This document shows positions 57,264 through 64,000 of a stretch of 64,000 nt of DNA, piece after piece. Source of the stretch: Actinophytocola sp044466355 (GTDB lineage Bacteria; Actinomycetota; Actinomycetes; Mycobacteriales; Pseudonocardiaceae); NCBI RefSeq assembly GCF_044466355.1, contig NZ_JBITMQ010000006.1, positions 1-64,000 of the forward strand. Direction: 5' to 3'. How positions within the stretch are numbered: position 1 is the first letter of the stretch; every line of letters begins with the position of its first letter. Below the pieces are notes generated by a model. The model was not told the DNA's origin. It ran no database searches and saw only the letters and a list, made by a program, of their open reading frames with translations. The position numbers were made by a program, and so were the translations under genes.

Positions 57264-58475
57264 TCAGTATGTGCTTCTGCAAATCTCCACGGACATGGGC
57301 ACCGGCGTGACCTGGACAGCCTGCTCCGGCTCCGGGATGCCGAGTTCGCGGTACAGCACTGAACGGAGGATGCGGGCGGCCTGCCCAGGTCGCGCCGTGA
57401 GCCGGGCGTCGAGTTCCGCCTGCCAGGTGCCGATGGACACCGACCCGATCTGTCCGGCCAAAGAGGTGCTCGGGCGGAGACGTTGGGCGAACCGGTAGAG
57501 GAGGTCGGCGGAGCTGCCGGGGCGGAGATCCTGTTCCGGGGAACCTGTCACCACTGTCGGTACCCCGATGGCGGCGCCGTACCTGGTGACCGACCCGTGG
57601 TCGCCGATCAGTACGTCGGCCGCCGCCAGTGCTGCACGCCAACCTTCCTCGGGTGGGAGCAACAGCAGCCCGCGCCGCGTGGCGTCGGCGAGCCAGGCCC
57701 GCACCTGGAACGGTCCGTGTACGTGCCAGATGTTCGGGTGCAGGACCGCGGCGACGCGGTACCGGGCCCGGGGGAGTTCCGTGACCAGGTCGTCCAGCAG
57801 CCGGGGATGCCGGCCGAGCGTCGAGTCCGGCTGCCAGCTGGACGACACGACAACCAGGCGGTGCGCCGCCGCAAGCCCCAGTGCCTCGCGGTAATGGCCA
57901 CGCAACGGTAGCGACGCCATCAACCGGTCGTAGCTCACGTCGCCGGCGACGACCGCAGCGGACACAGCCTCTGGGCAGGTGTCGCGGAGTTCGGCGATCT
58001 CCACGTCGTGGGACAACGCCAAGACGGTGGGCAACAGCCTGCCCTGGTCGATCAGCGTTCGGTGGTCGAGTGCGGCCGTCGGATTCGCGTGGACTCCCGC
58101 GCTTCCGGCGCGCGGGAACGACCGGCCGACCGTCGCGCCGTACGACAGCAACACGATTTTGCCGTGCAGTTGCGCGAGGCCCGTCGGGCTCGCGGCGAGG
58201 ATGAGATCGAATTCCGTGTGAACCGCCTGTTGCCACGGGATTACCAGCCCGCCCAGCGCGCGCACGAATTCCTCCGCGCTGTGACAGACCGAGCCGTTCG
58301 GTTCGAGCGGCACGGTGAACACCGTCGTCACCCGATGGTCCGTCGCGAGTAGCGGCAGCACGTCGGCCAACCGGGTTCCGGTCACGACGTACGGCACGAC
58401 GACGAGCACCGAGCGGGCCGTCGGGTGCAGGGCGCGCTGGTCCGCCCCCATCCCGACCGGTCCGTTGACCCACAT
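57264..58475 (-). CDS. Glycerophosphotransferase/GT-B-like conserved hypothetical
   Basis: The 403-residue protein resembles actinobacterial proteins related to CDP-glycerol glycerophosphotransferases or GT-B glycosyltransferases. It has VLVVVPYVVTGTRLADVLPLL, LILAASPTGLAQLHGKIVLLSYG, VVVSSSWQPDSTLGRHPRLLDDLV, and a C-terminal nucleotide-site-like AADVLIGDHGSVTRYGAAIGVPTVV. GDHGS would fit the conserved loop of such transferases. No signal peptide or membrane helix. ATG 58475 has GGAGGTG 6 nt upstream. Function unknown; a cell-wall or secondary metabolite role is possible. Confidence 0.65.
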   Translation of the reverse strand: MWVNGPVGMGADQRALHPTARSVLVVVPYVVTGTRLADVLPLLATDHRVTTVFTVPLEPNGSVCHSAEEFVRALGGLVIPWQQAVHTEFDLILAASPTGLAQLHGKIVLLSYGATVGRSFPRAGSAGVHANPTAALDHRTLIDQGRLLPTVLALSHDVEIAELRDTCPEAVSAAVVAGDVSYDRLMASLPLRGHYREALGLAAAHRLVVVSSSWQPDSTLGRHPRLLDDLVTELPRARYRVAAVLHPNIWHVHGPFQVRAWLADATRRGLLLLPPEEGWRAALAAADVLIGDHGSVTRYGAAIGVPTVVTGSPEQDLRPGSSADLLYRFAQRLRPSTSLAGQIGSVSIGTWQAELDARLTARPGQAARILRSVLYRELGIPEPEQAVQVTPVPMSVEICRSTY

Positions 58476-58778
58476 TCAGACCACCTCCGCGATGTCGATG
58501 AGCAGAGCGTGGCCCGCCGTCCTGGCCGTCGGACTTTCCCGGAACTGTGCGGACGCTTTCCGTCGAACGGAAATCCGGCAATTGACATCGACCCGGTGGA
58601 CGGCGCGGGCAAATGCACGGGAAAAGGCGGTCCAAGGGCGGTCAATCGGGTTTCTGTGTGCGGTCAATGACTTCTTCGTGCAACAATTGCGTCACGTGGC
58701 CTCGCTGATCTCCGTGAATAAGTAGCATCCGACCCGGTAGAAGCAGTTCCGGCCAGCTTTGTATGGGGCGAAAGCTGG
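58476..58778. other. Divergent intergenic region
   Basis: These 303 bases separate the glycerophosphotransferase-like gene and the SARP gene. A 63-codon minus-strand frame (58667-58476, MTAHRNPIDRP start) ends directly at the next ATG (TGAATG) but shows no family signature and no convincing start. The right part, near GTGAATAAGTAGCATCC, is lower in GC and probably contains the SARP promoter. Confidence 0.45.
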
Positions 58779-61769
58779 GTGAACGCGATGCTGGGAATCC
58801 TGGGCACGACTGCCTTGCTGCTGGACGGTGGTCCGGACGAGAAGTGGGGGAAGCCAAGGGAAAGAGCCGTTCTGGCGACACTGGCCGTGCACGCCGACCA
58901 GGTTGTGCCCATAGACAAGCTGCTCCGGTGGGTGTGGCCGGGTGATCAGCCGGTCCCCGCCAACCCGGGGCCGACCTTCAACACCTACGCCACACGGATC
59001 CGGCGCGCGCTCGAACGGCTGCCGCGGCCGCCGAAGCTGCGCGCGGCCCAAGGCGGGTACCGCCTCGAGGTCGATCGATCGAGTATCGATCTCCACCTCT
59101 TCCGCGACCTCGTCGCGCAGGCGCGCGGACACGTCGACGACAACCCCGCGAGGGTGGTCGAGCTGGTGGAGTCGGCGATCTGGCTGTGGCGCGGACCGCC
59201 GCTGGCCGACCTCGCGAGCGAACCAGCACAGGAATGGCGCGAGCGGGTGGTGCGGAACGACTGGCTGGCCGCGCACACCCTCCGTGCGCAAGCATTGCTG
59301 GACCTGGAACGGTATGACGAGTCCGTCGCCGCGCTCGACGAGCTACAGGCCGACTTCCCGGACGACGTGCAGCTCGCGAACCTGCGGCTGTCCGGGCTCG
59401 TCGGCGCCAAGCGGTTCTCAGACGCGACGCGCCACTACCTGTCGACCTGGCAGCGGTTTCGCGCAGACGGCGACGAGCAGTCCGCCCAGCACCTCCGCAG
59501 GCACTACAACGCGCTCATGGCGGAGCAGACCACCCCCGTCACACCGCAGGCCACGATCGTGCCGCGCCAGCTGCCGCACGACGTCGCGGACTTCGTGGGA
59601 CGCGGGGAGCAACTCGCCGCGCTAGACGAGGCCTGCGCGGGCGGCAGCGGGGTGGTGATCCTGGACGGGCCGGGCGGAGTCGGCAAGACGGCGCTGGCGG
59701 TGCACTGGGCGCGGCGCGTCCGCGACCGCCATCCCGGTGGTGACGTGCTCGTCGACCTGTGTGGTTACGCGCCCGATCGAGGCGCCGTGGATCCGGCAGC
59801 CGTCGTCGACGACGTCCTCGTGCTGCTGGGGCAACCACCCGAGCCGAACCTGTCGCGCAGGCAGCGCGAACTGTTGCTGAGCTCGTTGCTCGCCGACCGG
59901 CGGATGCTCGTGGTGCTCGACAACGCCAGGGACACCGAGCACGTGCGGGACCTGGTCGGGGTGTTCTCGTCCTGCCGGGTGATCGTGACCAGCAGGCAAC
60001 GGCTGTCGAGGCTTCGTACGTCGACGGGTGCCCGCCGCATCACGGTGCCGCCGATGGATCCGGTCGAGTCGGCCGAACTGCTGTCGGTGCAGGCAAGGGG
60101 CCGGATCCCGGAGATCGAGCGGCTGGTCGGTCTGTGCGGGGGCCTGCCACTGGCGATCATGGTGCTCGCCGAGGACGTCGCCGGCCGCTCCGCGGTCCAG
60201 GTCGCCGAGTTCGCGGCTCGGCTCAGCCGCAGGAGACTGCTGGTGGTCGTGGGTGACCAGGGTGAAGGCATGTCGCCGGTCGAGGCGTGCTTCGCTTCCT
60301 CCTACCGTGCGCTCGGCGGGCCGGAGCGCCGGCTGTTCCGGCTGCTCGCGCTTCATCCCGGGCCGGACATGTCGGCGGAAGCGATCGGGGCGTGCGTCGG
60401 GCTCTCCGCGGCGGACACGACGCGCAACCTCCGGGCGCTCGTCGGCGCCAACCTGCTCGAACAACCGGAAGAGCTGGACCGGTACCGCATCCACGACCTG
60501 CTCCGGGAGTTCGCGGCGCACCGTCTCGAGCGCGACGAGCCACCCGAGTCGCGGCGAGCCGCACAAGAACGTCTGCTGGACTTCTACGTGGCCAGTGCGA
60601 CGGAAGCCGCGCGTGTGCTGTACCCCGGTTACACGCCGCCGCCGGACCAGCCGACCCGGCCGGCGCGCGGCTACCCCGATGCGGCGGAGGCACTGGCCTG
60701 GTTCCACCGTGAACGCGGAGTGCTGACGGTCGCGGTCCGGAGAGCACACGAAACCGCATGCCACGACAAGGTGTGGCGGCTCGCCGACCCGCTTGCCACG
60801 TACTTCGACCGGACGGGCTGCCACATCGAGAGCCGAGCCGTGCGCGAGCTGGCCGCGTGGTCCGCCAAGGCGATCGGTGAGCGGGAAGGCGAGGCATCGG
60901 CGTTGGTCGGCCTCGGAATCGCGCAGATGGCGCTCGAGGACCACGCGTCGGCGCGACGTTGCCTGGAGACCGCGCTGCGGATGGTCGAGGACCTGGGGAA
61001 CACGCGCGGACTGGAGTCTGCGCTGCACCAACTCGGTAGGCTCGCGATGCTCCGTGGCGACATGGTGGACGCGCTCGACTGGCTCAACCAGGGCCTCGCC
61101 ATCGCGGAGAAGGCCGACGACGGTCCTGCCGTGAGCTGGTTCAACATCACCATCGGCCGCGTGCTCCGGCTCCTGGACCGGCACGCCGACTCGATGATGC
61201 GCCTACAGCAGGCACGGTGGCATGCCATCCGGGCCGCCGAGCGCAGCGCCGAGTCGCACAGCCTGCAGGAGCTGGGACTCACCTTCCAGGCGATGGGTGA
61301 CCTGTCGGCGGCGGCGGCGCACAGCGAACAGGCGCTGGAGATCTCGGAGGCGATCCCGGACCTCGCCGCCTCGGCGCGGATCTGCATGACGTTGTGCCGG
61401 ATCAACACGGAACGGCGCCACTTCGCGAAGGCCGTCGCGTTCGGCCGCCGGGGGGTGGCCATCCTGCGTGGCAGTCAGGACTTCTCCAGCCAGGCGGGTG
61501 CCATCGACGCGCTGGGCGACGCGCTCTACGCGGCAGGCGAGCCGGACGAGGCGATGGCCGCCTGGCACCGGGGCGCGGACCTGTACGAGTACGTCGGCGC
61601 GTCGGACCGCTCGTCGCGCACCCGGACGAAGATCGAGGAGTCGTGCTACGCACAAACCCGCACGGTGCCGCTGGCCCGCACCGGCTCGGTGACGCCTGAT
61701 GTGGTGGTGGACCCACCGCAGTGGTTGTCCCAGCCCGTACGCCACCACACTGAAGGGGGAACTCGATAA
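58779..61769 (+). CDS. AfsR/SARP-type activator with NB-ARC and TPR domains
   Basis: The 996-residue protein has an OmpR-like DNA-binding domain (about residues 20-95: KPRERAVLATLAVHADQVVP, TYATRIRRALERL) and a bacterial transcriptional activation domain (about 100-245). An NB-ARC ATPase carries the P-loop GPGGVGKTAL near 297 and the MLVVLDNARDTEHV Walker B region. TPR-like repeats fill about 690-960. SARPs activate antibiotic or differentiation genes. The start is GTG 58779 or ATG 58788. The secreted micropeptide gene begins 180 bp after its stop, in the same direction. Confidence 0.92.
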   Translation: MNAMLGILGTTALLLDGGPDEKWGKPRERAVLATLAVHADQVVPIDKLLRWVWPGDQPVPANPGPTFNTYATRIRRALERLPRPPKLRAAQGGYRLEVDRSSIDLHLFRDLVAQARGHVDDNPARVVELVESAIWLWRGPPLADLASEPAQEWRERVVRNDWLAAHTLRAQALLDLERYDESVAALDELQADFPDDVQLANLRLSGLVGAKRFSDATRHYLSTWQRFRADGDEQSAQHLRRHYNALMAEQTTPVTPQATIVPRQLPHDVADFVGRGEQLAALDEACAGGSGVVILDGPGGVGKTALAVHWARRVRDRHPGGDVLVDLCGYAPDRGAVDPAAVVDDVLVLLGQPPEPNLSRRQRELLLSSLLADRRMLVVLDNARDTEHVRDLVGVFSSCRVIVTSRQRLSRLRTSTGARRITVPPMDPVESAELLSVQARGRIPEIERLVGLCGGLPLAIMVLAEDVAGRSAVQVAEFAARLSRRRLLVVVGDQGEGMSPVEACFASSYRALGGPERRLFRLLALHPGPDMSAEAIGACVGLSAADTTRNLRALVGANLLEQPEELDRYRIHDLLREFAAHRLERDEPPESRRAAQERLLDFYVASATEAARVLYPGYTPPPDQPTRPARGYPDAAEALAWFHRERGVLTVAVRRAHETACHDKVWRLADPLATYFDRTGCHIESRAVRELAAWSAKAIGEREGEASALVGLGIAQMALEDHASARRCLETALRMVEDLGNTRGLESALHQLGRLAMLRGDMVDALDWLNQGLAIAEKADDGPAVSWFNITIGRVLRLLDRHADSMMRLQQARWHAIRAAERSAESHSLQELGLTFQAMGDLSAAAAHSEQALEISEAIPDLAASARICMTLCRINTERRHFAKAVAFGRRGVAILRGSQDFSSQAGAIDALGDALYAAGEPDEAMAAWHRGADLYEYVGASDRSSRTRTKIEESCYAQTRTVPLARTGSVTPDVVVDPPQWLSQPVRHHTEGGTR

Positions 61770-61906
61770 CCGGTTGGGCGGCATTATGCGCGACTGAACG
61801 CCGGGCGGTATGTCCCTGACCGCTCGGCGCAGCTCGGTTGGTGTTAGACGCTCACTTCCGGAAACTGACTTAGACAGGTTGCGGCGCGACCGCTGGTGCC
61901 ATATCA

Positions 61907-61938
61907 CTTCGGGGAGTTAGATCCCTCGATCCCCGAAG
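61907..61938 (+). promoter_or_regulatory. RBS-overlapping hairpin before the micropeptide gene
   Basis: CTTCGGGGA (61907-61915) and TCCCCGAAG (61930-61938) form a perfect 9-bp stem with a 14-nt loop. The second arm includes the first three bases of the Shine-Dalgarno AAGGAG (61936-61941). When folded it would limit ribosome access, suggesting translational control. Confidence 0.7.
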
Positions 61939-61948
61939 GAGTTCTCCC

Positions 61949-62062
61949 TTGAAGCGGACGTCCTTGGCGCGCCTGTTGTCAGTGGTCGGCGGCGTGTCGC
62001 TGATGCTTGTCTGTTCAGCGCAGGTCGCGCTCGCGCAAGCCGGGCATTTCCCGCTCTACTAA
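61949..62062 (+). CDS. 37-residue secreted micropeptide
   Basis: TTG 61949 has a strong AAGGAG 7 nt upstream. The product begins MKRTSLARLLSVVGG, continues with a hydrophobic core (VSLMLVCSAQVALA) and ends AQAGHFPLY. This is a classic Sec signal peptide with an AxA-type cleavage site (ALA or AQA), which would release a peptide of about 6-8 residues such as QAGHFPLY. Almost nothing remains after cleavage, unlike a normal exported protein. It could be a pheromone, signal peptide remnant or leader. Its stop overlaps the end of the convergent XRE gene. It resembles no family I know. Confidence 0.65.
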   Translation: MKRTSLARLLSVVGGVSLMLVCSAQVALAQAGHFPLY

Positions 62063-62547
62063 GAGGACGTCGCGTCTGGCGTGAACCTCGACAGGTAGGT
62101 GGTCAGGTCGTCGTGGGAACAGTCGACGAACGCGGCCAGCTCCCGAATCGCTGATGGTGTTACTTCAACCACTCCGTTGGGCTCCTGACTCAAGCGAGTA
62201 CGTGCCCACTGGAGCATAGGTCTGAAGCGTTGTTCCGTTGTGTCGTCGAGAAGCCGGCGCAGGTCTATTTGCAGCACCAGATGCTGTAAATAGACCTGCG
62301 CCTTCTGCAGAGCCTGCCCCAGCAAGGAGGGGGCACCGATGCCCAGTGCATGACATAGTTCGACCAGTCTGGTGACCGTGAGCTGCCTCAGACCGTGCTC
62401 GTACGCCAACAACGTCCTGTCACCGATCCCGGAGGGCAGCCGGGCCACGAACTCGGTTCGCGACCACCCGAGGTTCTCCCGTGCACGCCGCAGCTCCTCG
62501 CCAATCGCCCGCGTGATGATCTTGTCGGATTCCTCGGTGCTCGTCAT
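62059..62547 (-). CDS. XRE-family regulator 2
   Basis: The 162-residue protein has an XRE HTH at about residues 12-75 (IGEELRRARENLGWSRTEFVARL, IGDRTLLAYEHGLRQLTV). The helical C-terminal half contains WARTRLSQEPNGVVEVTPSAIRELAAF. It is a close paralog of the protein at 62754-63263 and shares LQ.L repeats with it. The conserved C-terminal half could bind a peptide or small ligand (inference). ATG 62547 has GGGAGGAG upstream. It is the last gene of the operon and converges on the micropeptide gene with a 4-bp overlap. Confidence 0.85.
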   Translation of the reverse strand: MTSTEESDKIITRAIGEELRRARENLGWSRTEFVARLPSGIGDRTLLAYEHGLRQLTVTRLVELCHALGIGAPSLLGQALQKAQVYLQHLVLQIDLRRLLDDTTEQRFRPMLQWARTRLSQEPNGVVEVTPSAIRELAAFVDCSHDDLTTYLSRFTPDATSS

Positions 62548-62589
62548 CAGCTCCTCCCGCGACGATGAGGAGCTGGGCGGAGAGCCAGT

Positions 62590-62757
62590 TCATGATGCGT
62601 CGACGGTTGAGTCATCCGATCGACCTCCACCTCGATCCGACAACAGGCGCGTGATTACGTAAACGTGTCTGTGCACCGCTTCGCAAGGGGACGACTCGCT
62701 GAACGCCTTGTCGGATCCACCGACTGTGACCAACCGCACCGCCTCGAGCGGCCTCAT
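62590..62757 (-). CDS. Small protein B (55 residues), between two XRE genes
   Basis: ATG 62757 overlaps the upstream XRE stop (ATGA) and has the strong site GAAGGAGG 5 nt away, so translation is likely. The product starts MRPLEAVRLVTVGGSDKAF, has one cysteine (SSPCEAV) and ends in a Gly/Ser/Asp-rich tail. No signal peptide or membrane helix. I recognise no family; it does not have the WRKSS-type DUF397 pattern of known XRE partners. Confidence 0.6.
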   Translation of the reverse strand: MRPLEAVRLVTVGGSDKAFSESSPCEAVHRHVYVITRLLSDRGGGRSDDSTVDAS

Positions 62758-63263
62758 GGGTCCTCCTTCACGGGTTCCGGTGTGAACTTCGAGAGGTAAC
62801 CCGCCAGTTCGGTGTGCGTGCGGCCGAGGAAGGCGGCCAGTTCGAGCACGGCTGCCGGTGTCAGCTCCACGACTCCATCCGGTTCCTGTGACAGACGGTT
62901 CTTCGCCCATTGCCGCAGCGGGCGGTAGTGGCGGTTCTCGTCGGCGATGAGTTCTCGCAGGTTCACCCGCAGGACGAGGTTCTCGAGATGGATTCGGGCC
63001 CTCTCGAGTGCCTGGCCCAGGATGATCGAGGCGGGTACGCCAAGGCCCTCCGCCAACTCGACCAACCGGAGGACGGTCATCTGCCTCAGGCCGTGTTCGT
63101 ACGCGAGAAGCGTGCGATCACCGATGCCCGACGGCAGCAACTTCACGAACTGAGCACGCGACATCCCTTTCGTTTCCCTGGCACGTCTCAGTTCCTCACC
63201 GACGGCGTGCGCGATGGCCTTGTCTGTGACCTCGTCCTCCGTGTTCAGTGGCTCATCGCTCAC
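62754..63263 (-). CDS. XRE-family regulator 1
   Basis: The 169-residue protein has the same layout as XRE regulator 2: HTH at about residues 20-82 (VGEELRRARETKGMSRAQFVKLL, IGDRTLLAYEHGLRQMTV) and a helical C-terminal half (WAKNRLSQEPDGVVELTPAAVLELAAF). The two probably arose by tandem duplication. The start GTG 63263 overlaps the stop of small protein A (GTGA). Its stop overlaps the start of small protein B. Confidence 0.87.
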   Translation of the reverse strand: MSDEPLNTEDEVTDKAIAHAVGEELRRARETKGMSRAQFVKLLPSGIGDRTLLAYEHGLRQMTVLRLVELAEGLGVPASIILGQALERARIHLENLVLRVNLRELIADENRHYRPLRQWAKNRLSQEPDGVVELTPAAVLELAAFLGRTHTELAGYLSKFTPEPVKEDP

Positions 63264-63418
63264 GTAACACGCCGTGGGAGTCGAGGGCGACGGAGCGCGG
63301 CACGCTCCAGCGGACGGTTCATCAGGTCTGGATCCCCTCCGTCGTCGCTCGCGGCCGACGTCGAGCGAGACAGCAAGTCGAAACGGTCACGTTGTCGCGG
63401 CAGACCCAACTCGATCAT
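63260..63418 (-). CDS. Small protein A (52 residues), upstream of XRE gene
   Basis: ATG 63418 has CCGGAGGGGG immediately upstream, and the stop overlaps the XRE start (GTGA). The product starts MIELGLPRQRDRFDLLSRS, has an acidic middle (DDGGDPDL) and ends in an Arg-rich tail (LRRPRLPRRVT). No signal peptide. The overlap on one side and strong Shine-Dalgarno support a real gene, though the basic tail could reflect GC-rich drift. Function unknown. Confidence 0.5.
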   Translation of the reverse strand: MIELGLPRQRDRFDLLSRSTSAASDDGGDPDLMNRPLERAALRRPRLPRRVT

Positions 63419-63814
63419 GCCCCCTCCGGCCGGGTTCTTCGCCGTCCCGGTCCTTCGTGGAGTTCGTGTCCGCCGCGGCATCAGGTTATGTCCGCACCTG
63501 TCGAATCAGCCGCTCAATGTCACCCAAGGTAGGAAAGGATTCGACCGTCCGCGTTAATTCGCTCACAATTCCGGCTACGTGCCGTCTACCTCACTACTCC
63601 ATACGTAGACGCGGAACCTCGGGGCGGCCCTGACGGTGAACACGTTGCGTGACTTGGGTTTGCTCCATCGCGCCGTGGGTCGATGTCATGATCTTCCAGT
63701 GCAGGTCGACAGGATATCGGCGGATTTCCGGATGTTTCCAGCCAGGTTGACCACGCGGGGGAAACCAATTTTGACGCCAGCGTATAACGTAGCTGGGCGA
63801 AACGGAAACACGTC
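63419..63814. other. Gene-poor end of scaffold
   Basis: No well-supported gene is seen. A 26-codon minus-strand frame at 63566-63486 (MSELTRTVESFPTLG start) looks coding in composition but has only a weak Shine-Dalgarno. The promoter of the XRE operon probably lies in this region, which has AT-richer patches such as GCGTTAATTCGC near 63551. Confidence 0.4.
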
Positions 63815-64000
63815 GGGGGGGGGGGGGGGGGGGCGCCCCCCCCGCCGGGGGGGGGGGGGGGGCCCACCCCCGGGGGTGGTTGGGGGGGGCGGGGGGCGGG
63901 GGGGGGGGGGCGGGGGGGGCGTGGGGTTGCGGNNNNNNNNNNGCGGGTGTTTCCCCGCGTGGTTGCCCGGGGGTTTAAAACTTTTTGGCCCCCCCGTATT
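63815..64000. other. Low-complexity scaffold end with 10-N gap
   Basis: Long G runs, C runs and ten Ns (63933-63942) fill this end, as at the start of the window. The last 58 bases after the Ns differ in composition and may be misjoined. Nothing should be annotated here. Confidence 0.85.

Noticed and set aside
58476..58667. 63-codon minus-strand gene before the glycerophosphotransferase-like gene
   Set aside because: It ends exactly at the next start, but the sequence is basic and low in conservation signals and no good ribosome-binding site precedes its start.
62059..63418. WhiJ-type XRE with DUF397 partner
   Set aside because: The XRE proteins are only 162-169 residues without a DUF5753-like domain, and the small proteins lack the WRKSS and NCVEVA pattern of DUF397.
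62059..63418. Classical toxin-antitoxin pair
   Set aside because: The small proteins show no known toxin motif, and the XRE proteins are longer than typical antitoxins; the evidence is too thin for this call.
63486..63566. 26-residue peptide gene (MSELTRTVESFPTLG start)
   Set aside because: The composition is attractive, but the Shine-Dalgarno is weak, the frame is very short and it lies near the unreliable scaffold end.
63586..63867. 93-codon minus-strand frame at the scaffold end
   Set aside because: Its N-terminal third is made of homopolymer artefact and the rest has no coding signature.

Overview
The window is a 64 kb, very GC-rich actinobacterial scaffold. Several features point to the Pseudonocardiales (Lentzea, Saccharothrix or Actinosynnema-like organisms): the codon bias, many GTG and TTG starts, 4-nt ATGA/GTGA gene overlaps, a CBM2/GH18 chitinase with DasR-type operators, an F420-dependent oxidoreductase, and LAL- and SARP-type regulators. 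The genus is an inference. Both ends (1-149 and about 63815-64000, including ten Ns) are low-complexity G/C runs typical of poor assembly. I saw no rRNA, tRNA, CRISPR array, insertion sequence or phage gene.

Layout. 0-12 kb is mixed chromosome: siroheme genes (truncated HemD fusion, CbiX), an MmyB-type regulator, a secreted chitinase, dimethylargininase, a kinase-like protein, a trans-sulfuration enzyme, and a TetR/MFS efflux unit with tandem operators. 12.7-16.4 kb is a three-gene mini-locus (NRPS adenylation-carrier didomain, type II thioesterase, cytochrome P450) with the composition of systems that hydroxylate a carrier-bound amino acid. 16.4-20.7 kb holds an F420 oxidoreductase, a YbdK-type ligase, a haem-oxygenase-like diiron enzyme, a CDGSH protein and an HemK2-type methyltransferase. 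20.8-25.3 kb is a stress and partner-switching signalling block. 25.4-28.7 kb has a Rieske oxidoreductase and an alditol oxidase, separated by a striking mirror-symmetric array of exact 22-bp repeats. 28.7-33.5 kb has LAL and LysR regulators and a tartrate dehydrogenase-like enzyme. 33.4-37.0 kb is an end-joining operon in which the three LigD activities are separate genes behind a Rv2629-like gene.

38-57 kb is the main feature: a carbohydrate-use locus under one LacI-type regulator. Near-perfect palindromes of core TGTGGCAACGTTGCCACA lie before an MBL-fold/glycosidase pair, before the ABC importer operon (binding protein, two permeases, ROK kinase, SIS isomerase, GH38 mannosidase, six-hairpin glycosidase, FAD oxidoreductase), and before the divergent FGGY kinase / class I aldolase / lacI operon. 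No importer ATPase is present, so a shared one is presumably used. The combination suggests uptake of an unusual glycoside, hydrolysis, isomerisation or oxidation, phosphorylation and aldol cleavage; I cannot match it to a described pathway.

57-63.6 kb contains a glycerophosphotransferase-like protein and then a possible peptide-based regulatory module: a large SARP/NB-ARC/TPR activator, a 37-residue secreted micropeptide whose ribosome-binding site is partly inside a hairpin, and a convergent operon that alternates two paralogous XRE regulators with two unrecognised small proteins.
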